Assembly: GCA_004802725.1 (NCBI GenBank)
Contig: SGPM01000016.1
Coordinates: 124,001 to 188,000 of the forward strand
DNA: 64,000 bases
Direction: 5' to 3'
Source: Antrodiella citrinella
Taxonomy: Eukaryota > Basidiomycota > Agaricomycetes > Polyporales > Steccherinaceae
Position 1 is the stretch's first letter, and each line of letters opens with the position of its first letter. Shown here one piece after another: positions 12,449-24,200 of the stretch. Below the pieces are notes generated by a model, which ran no database searches, was not told the DNA's origin, and saw nothing but the letters and a program-made list of their open reading frames with translations. Both the position numbers and the translations under genes were made by a program.

Positions 12449-14738
12449 TCATACATGTACATACAAAGGAGTGTCGCATATATAAATACATAGAGAGAGT
12501 GGGGTGCATTGAATCAGGCTATTCTTACATGACCATTGCAACAGAACTAGAATACAGAAAGGTGCAGTCTCTACCGTTGGTCCCGGCGGGGCGCAGATGG
12601 CGGAAACGGGGGGCCACATGGGCCCCCACCTGGGTTCCACGTATGGCGTGCCTCTGACAGTATACCGGGGACGCATGTGGGCAGGCCATTCATTAAATGG
12701 TGCTGCATGCATGATGTCACCGAAGTGCTGGTCCGGGGCGGGCTCTTCATGCCATGGATCAGCATGTCTACGCACTGGGAAGTCCTCGAAATCCCAGGCG
12801 GGCCCTCCATGTCGTCGATCCCGACCCACGGGAGGAGCAAGCAGCCCGAGTCCATCGTCTGTCTCTCGGAGGCAAGCGTGATTCCATAATGCTAGACTGA
12901 TTTCTGCTGGGTTCTGGGATTTCACGATGGCATCTCCGCACAGGTAGCAAAATTGGCTATGAGATTGCTCGTCAGTTATGGTTGCATTTCGCAACAAAGA
13001 GAACAGACTCACGTATTGCAGTCGGCCACTGTGCACTGTAGGTCTGGGTCAGTGTCGGTACGAACGCGGTATGAATTGCTGTATATGCATACCTTCATAT
13101 GATCGCATCCGTCGACCTTCTCTATCATTGTCTGGCAACCTATGATACAAGACGTCGGTATGAAGACTTCCGATGTATCCGAAAGACAGGATCGTACCGG
13201 GGCAAGGCTTCCATCCCTTCTGACGCGCAAGCTCATTCACTTCCCTCAACGCAGGACAAGAATGTTCCACATCGTCCGCTTGGATCTCCTGATCACAGTT
13301 GTTGCACCAAATATAATAGCAGCCATCTTGCTGACAAGACACAATTCTTGACGTATTGTCGGCATAATCCCGCTTGTCGATTCGCGAGTAACGGTCGCAC
13401 CTTGAGGAAAGGTAAAAAATAAGCAAGACACTATAGCGCACGCGACTCCACATACTTTCTGCAGTGGAGCTCAACCGAAAAATGCGCAAGTTCGAGATCA
13501 ACGAACACATTGTACTCTTCATCCGATATCTTGATTCTCCTGCGGGCAAAATCACTGTTCAAAGCTGACGCAAGAACACTTTTAGTATTGGCAGTCTGAA
13601 TCGGATAACGGACTTACTCGTCACTTCCAGTCCCCTAGTGTTGGCGGCTGCGCAAGTCGGGCAAGTGGGAATAGCACGAGCTTCAAGCCGATTTGAAACA
13701 TGTCCGCGAATACAGTCGATGCAGTAGTAGTGACCACAAGGTTGTAAGGCAATACCATGACCTCTTGAGATAGCGGTGAGACAGATAGGACATTCCCGAG
13801 GTTGCTGGTCGATACGCCTATTTTCTTCGTCTCGGAGGTCCACCAAATGACGATCTTGTCCCGGATCAGGAGAACCCTCGTGCTCGAAGAATAGCCACAT
13901 ATTCTCTGTGAAGTACTCCGTCGCTGGCCCATCGTGAGACTTGATGGCGCAATAGAAGTACCCCGATATGCTTTCATCCGTTGTAGCACCGTGTAACTGC
14001 ATGTCTTGCATGAGGTACTTGGCAGCTAGGTTGGCAGATCGCTCGAACATAAGACCAGTACCGTCAAAGATCACGAAAACGTCAGCGTGAGGAGCACGTT
14101 GAGACGGATTCGGGATATAGAAGCAGGTGAGGCAGTACGAAGCTCGCGAGATGATTACACAGCTAGCTCTCGGAACAACGGTCATGGTGGAAGTAGTCTT
14201 GAGTACCCTGCATGTCAACTTCGTTAGTGAAGAGCACTGGCACGACGTAAAGACTGTAAAAGACGTGGTACTCACTGCAATATGGTTGTCATGCTGGAAC
14301 GATTCATCGCACAGTCTGGAATATTGTCCCTGTGCAGAGATGACCTGAAGTCATACATCTCGTAAATATCCTCAAGATTCGCTGTCACTTGCGCGGCGCG
14401 GCGAAGTCTGCGGCAAAAGGTCTGATTATGATATCAATATCAATCAGTATAACATTTGAGCTACTGTAGGTATCAGACGATCACTTTACCTGGTATACTC
14501 TGTCGGCTACGAACTGTGGAATCAGTTGATCACCCCGCAAATTCTCCTCGTTCTCCTCCCTGAAGATTGTATATGCAAAGCAGAGAGCAGCTAGGTCAGC
14601 ATCGAAACGTTCATCGTTCAAAAGGATAGATCCGTCTGGAGTGATGGCCAGCTGAGGAAAATAACAGCGTGTGAAGTGGCGACGCTCGGGGTCAGGAGAA
14701 GTCACCCATGCCCTGAAAATCGTACTATCGAGGTCCAT
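12449..14738 (-). CDS. RBR-type E3 ubiquitin ligase (RING1-IBR-RING2)
   Basis: Exons, 5' to 3': 14738-14490, 14421-14276, 14207-13618, 13564-13456, 13400-13198, 13139-13093, 13035-13013, 12956-12449; 624 aa with consistent phases. RING1 is at about 260-305 (CPICLTAIS, CGHYYCIDC, CPTCA). The IBR is at about 345-390 (CRKCDRY, SCQQDGCYYIWCNNC). RING2 contains PCPGCQTMIEKVDGCDHMKC, whose GC-x-HM cysteine fits the catalytic thioester cysteine of RBR ligases. QFCYLCG follows, encoded after a 23-nt exon. The first 250 residues match nothing I know. Start uncertain: the frame stays open upstream and an extra exon near 14780-14960 is possible. The last 40 residues look like read-through into untranslated sequence. 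It lies between the two ferric reductases on the opposite strand. Confidence 0.88.
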
Positions 14739-16182
14739 AGAGAAGAGGGAGGGATGCCGAATGAGCAACACGGTCAGGCGACGACGGCTTTCATCTCGCT
14801 GGTCGATGCTTAAATACGATAGGGTGAGTGAGTGAGATGCATTTGATAGAAGCTATTTGACCCTTGCGAGCACGCTGGATGGCAAAGGAACAGTTGTCAT
14901 CCATTGGGCACAGAGAAACGTCTTGCCTACCAGTACTCCGTAAGTAGCAGCCCTGCGACTCGGAAACAACAGGGCCTGAGCACAGCGTTCACACATATGG
15001 TTGGACGTCATGACGACCACGTTATACAGTGGGATATGTTTTTACTTGCTGGTGAGTAGTAAACAACAAGGTATCGGCAGCAGAATACTAGGTGGGCGGG
15101 TTTGAGGTGGATAGAAGAGTGGACAATTGCGTTGCCGACGGGGACAACATGAACACACTCGCTCGGTGTTCGCCGTGATCGCGATGAGGCGTATAATTCA
15201 GGCTCAGACTGCCACTGACAACTCTCTAATCTAAGTCTTGCTCAGATAGCTTCCAGCTCAAGACTCTCAGTGAACATACTCTCTTGTGAGAATGCGCATG
15301 CACTGCGCTCACCGAGAAAGAACACTACATATACGGAGGATGGCATTCCGGGGACCGGGCCTTGTCAATGATAACAAGTTGTGTCTCTCGCAGCCTCCGA
15401 TACTAAGCATGCTGTAAGTGTCTCTTTGAATCGTCCCGTTTGTGATGCTGACTTGCTGCTTTGTATGGGCTTCCGTTTCGGCTGCAGCGACTTTTCCGCC
15501 GTGCTAGCAAAGAACTCGGTCCCGACCCACAGGCGATTATGCAATTCTCCCGCTGAATCAATTTGAGCCGGTAGCACATTGTCATCGCGGTCTCATGCTA
15601 CTTACGCCCCAGCCAAGACCAACTTTTCTCCCGAGCCTGTTCTTGCGCACTGGCCATGGGAGGCCATGGGGTGCTCGCGACCGTAGGTGTGGCGTCTTCT
15701 ATGTCTCCGCAAGTACTGAACATTTAGCTAAAGTTCTTCGTTACAGGTCTATATGTTCATGTTTGGGTCCAGGGACTATTTTGACGACCAGGACAAACCT
15801 GGGGCCTGGGGACGGTACGCGGAGACCTCGACTCGATCGAACCACGCGCATACTATCTGATAAGATGAGCCAAGATCTAATTTCGTGTGACATCTTATCA
15901 GATTGGCAATGAGATGTTCGAAGCCGAATGATCTTCACCGTTCATGCTATGGTGAATGCACCACTTCTGCGACCAACACGACGTTCCAGTCGCGGGCCCA
16001 TTCGGCGCAAAACTGCCAAGACGTCACGCCATTTGTATTTAATCGGGAGGAGGACCGAGGTGGATCATCCTCAAAATGAGCGAAGCGGGAACTCGCTATA
16101 GTCCAACCTACCTTCTGTCTTCCCCGTGGTTCTTGTCCCTCTCAACATCCTCCGGTGTATCTGGCTTTTCTCTGCATCCAAG
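14739..16182. other. 1.4-kb intergenic region upstream of ferric reductase 2
   Basis: Holds the probable 5' end of the RBR gene and the promoter of the second ferric reductase, with TATTTAA at about 16036. A stretch at about 15450-15720 has short protein-like pieces (LPFRLQRLFRRASKELG) broken by stops that I cannot assign. The GATA inverted repeat at 15855-15903 is listed separately. Confidence 0.4.
15855..15903. promoter_or_regulatory. Paired inverted iron-GATA sites upstream of ferric reductase 2
   Basis: ATCTGATAAGATG (15855-15867) and its exact reverse complement CATCTTATCAGAT (15891-15903) form a 13-bp inverted repeat with a 23-nt spacer, 280-330 nt before the start codon at 16183. Each arm holds ATCTGATAA. 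This matches ATCWGATAA, the site of the fungal iron-responsive GATA repressors Urbs1 and SreA. Placement before a ferric reductase suggests repression when iron is plentiful. I noticed no other ATCWGATAA in the intergenic DNA of the window. Confidence 0.65.
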
Positions 16183-18509
16183 ATGACAAATGTCTCTGCT
16201 GAGCGAACACGCATGAACGAGCTTGGTCAGAAGGTATGTCCGAGTCAACTTTCCATAGAGCGGGGGCACATTTGTTCACGATATATATTCCTTCTCAACA
16301 GTACTTCACCAGATATACATGGTATTTGTACGCCTGCGTTATTGCCGCCGCCGCATTTATCAACCTTTGCTCGATACTTTGGGCATGGAGACGGCGACGG
16401 AACTACTCCTCGACAACGTCTAGTACGATCACGATCAAAAAAGGTGTCATGTCGACACACAGAACGCCTGCCGCTATCCTGACCGCTACACGGATCGTAG
16501 CATTTCGATGGAGAATCCCCGCGGTGAATATGACGCTGCTCGAGGTCTTGCTGTCGATCATGTACTTTGTCGTCCTCTTCTGCCTGGAATTTACGAACTG
16601 TAAGTGGCATTGGAGTCTCCACCTTATGTATGAATGCTCATTGACGTGGTGACAGCGCTTCCCTACTATGATGTCGCCGTATGGGGGAACAGAGCGGGCC
16701 ATCTTGCCGCTATACAGTTTCCTTTGATCGTCGCACTGTCAGGGAAGAACAACGTCATTGGCAGTGCGTACTTTGCACATCATTCTACTGGCTGTCATAC
16801 TCATTCTACCCTATTCTTTAGTGATCACTGGATTAAGTCATGAAAAGGTACAGCGACTTGGGAAGCTCGTTCGCATGACGGCTGACGAACTTATCACAGC
16901 TGAACTTGATGCACAGAGTAGTATCGCGAGTTCTCATGATTTTGGTATGGGTCCACCTCGTTGGCACGTATCAACATTGGCAAACGTTAGTGCCAAACGC
17001 AAGACTTCAGTGTCGTCTGACTGACATATGCCTTGCAGTGGTGCCCACCGAAACGAGCGACCCTGGATATACGCATCATGGATTGTCGCAGGTATGATCG
17101 CGTGCCTCGCTCAGACTATCCTCGTCTCCCTATCTTGGGAACCCATCCGGAGACGATTCTACGAGTTCTTCTTCCTCGCGCATATGGTCCTCGTCACGTT
17201 CGTCTTCTCTCATTTCTTTCTTCGACTCAAGGGCACCACCGTTGACGTTTTCTTTGTAGCATCACTATGATCTGCGCGATGTACCACATCCACACCTCCG
17301 ACATGCTTTTCGATCTCTACGCCTCGCCCTACTTCTGGCCCTCCTTCGTCGTGTGGGGCGTCGATCGCGCCGCGCGGCTCATCCGGGTCCTGCTGCTCAA
17401 CAGCGTCTTCAAATCCACAAAAGACCTGGGTCAAGTCGACCTCACCACCTCCGACACGTTGCTCATCACGGTCAAACGACACATCCCCCGCGGGTTGAAA
17501 TGGCGTGCAGGGCAGCACATGTTCGTGGCGTTCCCGAGTTTGGGCCCGGGACAGAGTCATCCGTTAACGGTCGCATCTGTGGTGGAGAGAGATGCAAAAG
17601 AACAGGAGCTGGTGTTCGTTGTCAGAGTGAGAGATGGGCTTACGAGGAAGTTGAAAGACCATGTTGTGGAGGTTGGAGCGTGTGAGGTACCAGTTATTCT
17701 GGATGGGCCGTATGGTTCACCGCCTGATATCACGCCGTTCTCCACTTGCGTCTTCATCGCTGGTACGTACTTACACAAACACGAGACGGAAGTATCACTC
17801 AAAGTCTTGTCTGCAGGTGGTTCTGGTATTACATTCACTCTTCCGCGGTTCGAAGACCTCGTCAAGTAAGTCACAGGTAGTACCTCCTCTGGAAGCAACG
17901 ATCCCCACGACTGACTATCCACTTGCGTTATTACACAGTCAGGTGAACGATGGTAAAGCCTGCGCGCGCAGCATCACCTTCATCTGGGCTATCCGCGAAC
18001 GTGGACACATGCGCTGGGTATCTAAGCGTCTCGCTGAGATCACCGCGCTCGTCCCTCCGCACGTCGCCTTGTCTGTGTCCATCTTCATCACGTCCTCCAC
18101 TGGCGCGGCAGAGCTCACAAACTCAGATGGTACATCCACTCCGACAATGAGCGAAGACAGTTCGGACGACGTCGAGAAGAGGTCTCAAGCGGCGACATTC
18201 GGAGGAGGGGGTGAGGATGATTTGGAAGAGAAGTTCGACAGGATCGCGCTGTATCGCGAACGGCCGGACCTGAAGAAAATGCTGGAGGAAGAAGTGAAAG
18301 GTTCGGAGGGTCCTGTGTCCGTTGATGGTACGTCTCTCTGTTACGCCCTGTAGGTGGATGAATACTCAGGCCCTTTCTCCGTAGTATCGGGACCTCAGAC
18401 CCTCATCGCCACCGTCCGGTCCGTGCTGTCGTCAGACTTTGCAAGCCCGCTCAGTGTCTTGAAGGGCGCGCCGACTGTTCAGTTGAACGTTGAAGCGTTC
18501 TCTATGTAG
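16183..18509 (+). CDS. Ferric/cupric-chelate reductase, FRE family (paralogue 2)
   Basis: Ten exons: 16183-16233, 16302-16599, 16656-16763, 16822-16847, 16900-16985, 17039-17197, 17260-17762, 17817-17865, 17939-18327, 18385-18509; 597 aa. Exons 2, 4, 5, 6, 8 and 10 have the same length as in paralogue 1, so the tandem duplication kept the whole intron pattern. Same features: histidines in AGHLAAIQ, GLSHEK, LMHRVV and HLVGTYQHW, FAD motif GQSHPLTVAS (HPLT where paralogue 1 has HPFT), LDGPYGSP and AGGSGITFTLP. A glycine-rich acidic insert (GGGGEDDLEEKFD) lies near residue 510. The upstream paired GATA sites suggest iron repression. A plasma-membrane role in iron uptake is inferred from the family. 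Confidence 0.95.
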
Positions 18510-19140
18510 TGTTTTGCTCACCCTGAGATGCCCTTTACGTCTGTTTTTTCATGTCTTGACGTAGGTAGATCACGATAAGAAGAAATGATAATCACGATGT
18601 CCTCGCACTGTTTCTTCTCAGAGCCCTTTGTTGGATTACTCTTCCTGTATTTTGCTTCCGACTCAGTCGTCTTGGTAACGATTACCCTAGTAGTACTAGT
18701 CGAGGTTGCAAGCTAACGATCGGAACTAACACCAGCGCTTCACAATGTGGGTCCATGAGGACACCTTCCCTCCTCTCAAACCCCGTTGACTTCGTACTGG
18801 GAATAAAATTATTCTGATTCGCGCGATGGCGGTCGTAAATTCGTGAGACAGTAGTAGATACATACAAATGTCATAGATAAGTAACTACTACTCCCTAGGT
18901 ATGGCGGGATGGGATAATGAGAGTATCGATGAAGAGAAGACGTCCATCTAGTTGTACGATGATCAGCGAGCCCGAGAAAGAGGTCACCCAGTGGTAGTAT
19001 TATGCTACTCGGAGAGCCAATGTGCGTTGGATTAGAACACGGCCTATAGCAGGGTGGAGGTGGGGATGGGGCGTCATCCCGCATCTAGCATTACATGCTG
19101 ATTAGGTAGTAGGCAGAGAGGATCCATGCAAGCGAACGAT
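18510..19140. other. Intergenic region between convergent genes
   Basis: No gene recognised. It contains the 3' ends of the second ferric reductase and of the Rcf2-like gene. Short open frames on the minus strand have no recognisable features. Confidence 0.5.
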
Positions 19141-19965
19141 TTAGTGCGCTGCTGAGGGGGCAGGTGCGGGCAACAGCAGGGGTTGTGTTTGCTCCTCCTT
19201 CTGGTACTCCTCAACCATGTGGACCCATGAGTGGTCGTCACGACCCTATAAAAGCATAGCTAGATGAGCATCAAGCCTATATTGATATCTGGACCGAAAC
19301 TCACTCTGTGTTGGGCGGCTTCCTCGCGTTGTGTATGTGTCAGGATACCAGCAGCAACCATGACACCGATTGTCAGTCCCTGAGCCCACATACGGGCCTG
19401 GACGACTTTCTGAGCAGTCGACTGATGCCTATGCGAAAAAAAAAAAAGATAATCAGAACCCAATCAAATCATATCGTACAACAGAATCGTACCTGTTTCT
19501 CCATACAATGGTACCAGCAACGCCCATGCCGAGGGCCCAAGCACCAAGGATGACCTTGTACTGGTTGGCAATGGCCCACTCCTTGACACGCTGCCTGAGA
19601 GACAACGCCTCCCATCGCTGCTCCTCCTCGGCCTCCTCTCGCTTGATCTCACGTTGACCGGCCCCTGTCCATGTGGACTGATCGTATTCAACACCACGGC
19701 GCTCAGCTTGGATGGCGTAGAGGGGAGCGACGACGATGATGATGCCGAGGGCTTTCAGATGGATGGGGAGACTGCGGTAGTAGGGGGATTTGCGTTGGAA
19801 GTAGTAGGAGGCGGCTCCTGAGAGACCGAGGCCTGCAACGAAACCTTCGATGGCACCTCGGACGGTGGCTGCGTGATGTCCGGCGAGTTCTTCTTCAGTT
19901 GCAAACTGGAATGAAAAGTGAGCGGGATGGTTGTGTGATGGTAAGTAAAGACCACTGACCTTCAT
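19141..19965 (-). CDS. Respiratory supercomplex factor 2-like protein (HIG1 domain)
   Basis: Exons, 5' to 3': 19965-19960, 19905-19493, 19428-19305, 19245-19141; 215 aa. The start codon sits in a coding segment of only six bases (Met-Lys) before the first intron; the next exon starts FATEEELAGHH. Visible: an N-terminal membrane hairpin, LKALGIIIVVAPLYAIQAERRG, and a C-terminal HIG1-type segment with TIVWRNR, then QKVVQARMWAQGLTIGV, the QARMWAQ signature of fungal Rcf2. Rcf2 is an inner-mitochondrial-membrane protein that associates with cytochrome c oxidase and III-IV supercomplexes. A 12-base A run lies in the intron between WRNR and HQST. It is divergent from the UEV gene with about 207 nt between start codons, probably a shared promoter. 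Confidence 0.9.
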
Positions 19966-20172
19966 AATGGAATAAGTTTACGGAAGAGTAGTGGAGGTGG
20001 AGGTAACTGAAAATTTGTGGGGAGCATGATGTCCGGATGATTGTTCTTATAAATCGGCGGGAGACGACGGGCGAGTGCACCGGGAGGAAATCGGAGTAAT
20101 GTTTTGGTCAGCGCTCCCGAGGTGCCCCGAGCCTAGATTGTGGGCGCTTACTCACTCCTCCCTGCTACGACC

Positions 20173-20993
20173 ATGTCACGCACGCGGGCTGTTCTTCCGC
20201 AGGAGGTCGCTGCCACAGCCATCGCGCGCACAACGATCTCCACAGAGTACGCAGCGCTCAGACACCCCGACCACTGCCCGTCGGGTTTCTACGTGACACC
20301 CTCCCCGGAATCTCTCCTCATCTGGGATGTCGTCTTCTTCGTCCACCAAGGTACGTCTGATCAAACGCGCCAAGTGTCTGGACGCTCATCGATCCTACAC
20401 AGGCTACTACTCCGATTCCATCCTCAAATTCCGGCTCTCCTTCCCGCACAACTACCCCGAACGTCCCCCTACCGTCCAGTTCCTCACAGACGTCTTCCAC
20501 CCCCTCATCTCGCAGCACGACGGCGCGTTCAACCTCGCCCCTCGCTTCCGGCCATGGAGGTGCGTCCATCCACCGTGGTGTAGCCATCGGTTGACGCGTC
20601 GTTGACCCTTGCTAGACCGAAGGATCACCATGTGTTTGACGTCCTGCACTGGATCAAGGCCGCGTTCAAGAAACAGGCCTTAGACGATATCAAAGAGGTC
20701 GATTGTCTCAATAAAGAAGCCTTCAGATTGTAAGGCGCGTCTTATTGGTCTCAATTGTCGTTTCTAAACATCTTGACAGGTACCACGATACAACGTCATC
20801 TTTCGCCGCACTCGCCACGCAGTCGTCCATGCTCTCCCAATCCGCGTCAGCCCTCTTCGACAAAGACCATCCGTCCATGGCCGGGAAAGGCTCCCACAGC
20901 ATCCATTTCCGCGAACTAAAGCCGGATCATCTGGCCGCGCTGCGGCAGCAACTCGGACTGAAGGATTGGAACGAGGACACGGAGGCTGCATAA
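20173..20993 (+). CDS. AKTIP/FTS-like UEV protein (inactive ubiquitin-conjugating fold)
   Basis: Exons 20173-20350, 20403-20559, 20616-20729, 20780-20993; 220 aa. The UBC fold is clear: LLIWDVVFFVHQG, then FRLSFPHNYPERPPTVQF (the usual P-x-x-PP) and DVFHPLI. Where an active E2 has the HPN...C catalytic segment, this protein reads DGAFNLAPRFRPW with no cysteine. It should therefore be a non-catalytic variant. Length and tail (GLKDWNEDTEA) fit FtsA/AKTIP, a partner of Hook and FHIP in the complex that links early endosomes to dynein in filamentous fungi. Other UEV proteins are possible but the long C-terminal extension favours AKTIP. Confidence 0.85.
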
Positions 20994-21233
20994 GCCAGGC
21001 ACTCACCTGCCGATTCGATATCACGATCCTCCACGAGAATTATACCACGGGCTTCGCGTCTTTCGTAAGTCGCTGGTCTTCTACTGTAGGATACCAACGT
21101 GTGCGTTCGACCAAGCCACGATATCTATACTAACTGACTGTAAATGTAGAGAGTACCACCCATCTATCTATAAGATACCTTCTACTACGCGTTCATTCAA
21201 CCAAGTCCGTATGCGTGTCCATGTATCTGTAAC
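20994..21233. other. Short interval between convergent 3' ends
   Basis: Presumed 3' untranslated regions of the UEV and inositol kinase genes. No gene or clear repeat. Confidence 0.5.
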
Positions 21234-24200
21234 TCAAGAATCGTCCGACGTGGTAGCGTCGCTCACTGCCGACGACGAAACTGCCGCGTCGATCTCGTAA
21301 GGAGGAGTATCGGGGCCATCGTCGTCCTGCGAGTCCCATGAGTAACGACCCTTTACTTCAGAATGGGCGAGCTCACCTCGAGTTGACGATGGAAGTGCTT
21401 TGACAACTTCTCAATGACCAGGCTATATGGCAAATGCTGAGTCAATTTCCTACGCACTACGTCAGCTTCCTGCCTTCATCAAGTACAACAACAAGAACGC
21501 ACCTTCGAGGCTGGACGTTCAGTGAATGTCTGGCATCCAACGCCGAGTCCAGGACATTGGAGGAATGCGCGCCTTCGCTCAACGATAGCCGGATGGAATA
21601 TTCCTTGTCAGACTTGCCCCGCCCAAAGTTCCGCTCGTACAGCTCAAAGGTAATGTGCGACTAAATCATCCATATTAGAGTCACTGAAGATAGAACAATG
21701 TGGAGAACATATACACAGTAGTCCAACTCGGGGATACGCCTGTTGGCGATAGGCAAGCCAGATTGGAGGACGAGGTTGACGAGGGTGTGGATGTGGCTCT
21801 CCTTGGTGAAGTACAACGTCAAAGTGCACTCTTCGTTGTTTCGTGCCGATTCCAAGTCGTTCACCACGTTCCGAAGCAGAGGGAGTGATGTCAACACGCC
21901 AATCTCCTCCCTGCGAGTAGAAGTCAGCATCCGTCAGGCAAGGTTCAAAAGCGAGAATGAGAGCACACACTTCTCTTCAGGATCAATCCCATACTCCTGC
22001 GGCGCGACCAAATCAAACAACGCCTTCGCCCTCCCATACAGCTCGTGCAACCTCCGATCCTGCACATTGCTCTTCCCACCCTCATTGAATATCGAGAACA
22101 AGAACGTCCTGTGGTGGAGCGCACAGTACTTGATGGTGTCGTACAGCTCCGACACGCGACTCGGGTCGAACTTCTCCTGCTTCACGTCGCAGAAATCCTC
22201 GAACAGCTTCTCCCAGCGCTCCCGGAACAGCCAGGGCTCGTCCCCGCAGCACCAGCGTTCCTGGATCTTGTCGACGTCCAGCGTCTCCCAGTTCCGCCGC
22301 ATGATGTCCCGGAAGGACGCGAGCAGCTCGATGACTTCCTGTGAAACGAAGAACAGACAGGCGTGAGTTTGAGTTCGAATTTGGCAGGGTGCACGGACGG
22401 ACCTTGACGACCTCCACCGGCTCCTTCTTCATGCTCTTCGGCCACGTCAACTCAGGCCGCTTCTCTGGCTCCCCAGGCCTCAACAATATCTTAAGCCTCT
22501 TCTTCACGTCGTCCGTCAAGTCTTTCGCCGCGTTCGAGTCGTCCAATAAATCTTTCCTGACAATTAACTTAGGCGCTTTCGAGTTGAGTTGCATGGAGTT
22601 GCGTTGTGGGGTGGAGGAGGTGCTGGAGAAATTACTGCCGGTGCTGCTAGAGGCTACAAGGTCGGATGACGAGCGAGAGCTGTGCGAGGTCGGCGTATAG
22701 GAGGAGGAAGAGGAGGGGTATTTGTCTGAGTCGAATAGGGCGGCGGCGAAGATTTCGGCGGATGCGACGACACGGCGCTCTGAAGAGGTATAGATCTACA
22801 TAGGTGCAAATGAGTGGGTGAGACGTGGAGAGGGAACCAATGAAAGTTACCTTGACATTCTTGAGAACATCTTTGTCTGAAGATAGCCCCGAAGGTCGTT
22901 CAGAGCTTTCGACACTTGAAATGTGATTGAGCACATACTCATAATGGATATATCTTTCTTCATGTTCTCACCCAAATCCCGAGACTGGTACCGAGCCGAG
23001 TGGGTGAACTACGAGAACGCACGGACTCAACAGGTGCCCCAAAGTAGAGATAGCTAACACGACTCACCTCGCCACCCCACTTGAAGACCAGTGTCAACTT
23101 CGACAGCTTACGCGCACCAAACTGCTTCCTCGTGTACACGGGCTTCAGTTGAGCTTTGGTCCCAGGCAAATCGATCTTGCTGAACAGCGCATTGTTCAAT
23201 TGCGTCAGCTTGACGAGATCCTCCCCATCCGCGCCCATCCCCTTCGCCTCTTCCACCGCCGTCGCAATCAAACTCAGCTGCTCCTTCTCTCTCAAAATGA
23301 TCTCTTCCTTCTCCCCATTCAGCAACTTCACAAACGGCGCTGTCCAGTGCTCGCCGATGGGGAAGTTGAACTTGAGCTTCTGCTTGGGCGTGCGGTCGGC
23401 GTGGCGGAAGACAGTGACGTTCGCTTTGAGAAGCCAAGTGGGGGCCTCATTGGAAGACACCTCCGCTGCAGGCAACGGACGTTCGGGTTGCGCACACGCT
23501 TGGATGCACATGGAGGCGAGGATCTCGGCGGTGCGATCTGCGACAGCGCGAAATGGTCAGTATACATATATGGACTAGAGGGCAATCTGCGGAACATAAG
23601 GCGCCGAGGAGTGGTTGGGTGTACACGTACCGTAGTAGGATTCGTTGCCCTTGACAAAACTCCAACCGTTGACGTCGATGACTTGACTCTTCTTCCCATT
23701 TTCGCAGCGCAGCATGTCGAAGCCACATACACTTTGCCCAAAGGCATCGCTGATCCTGTACGCCCACGTCTTTTCCTCATCGCTGAGGTGTGTGATGAAT
23801 CTGAGTACGATGACGTCGTGATGTGAGTACATACAGTTACGAAAGCAGGATCTGTAGATCATGACTGACCTGATTTCTTTGCCCTCTGTATTTCGTCTCA
23901 CAACACCATCCACTACGGGCGATTTGCGCGTTTCAGCATGCGTGTAATCCTTCCCGACTGTATACACCTTGATGTCTTCCATGTTGTCAACGTCCACGAA
24001 CTTTTCATAGATGTACGACCCATCTGTCCGAGGTTGGTTAAGGGTATTGTCGATCTCGCTTGACTTGTTGCCGACCTGCAAGAGAAGAGCAGTCTGAATA
24101 TCTCGCACGTATGTCGGGCAAATGAGGTGGGACGTACTTTACGGAACAAGCGACGACCATGTCCTCCCGGGAAGTAGATGTACACGTTATGGTCCTCACC

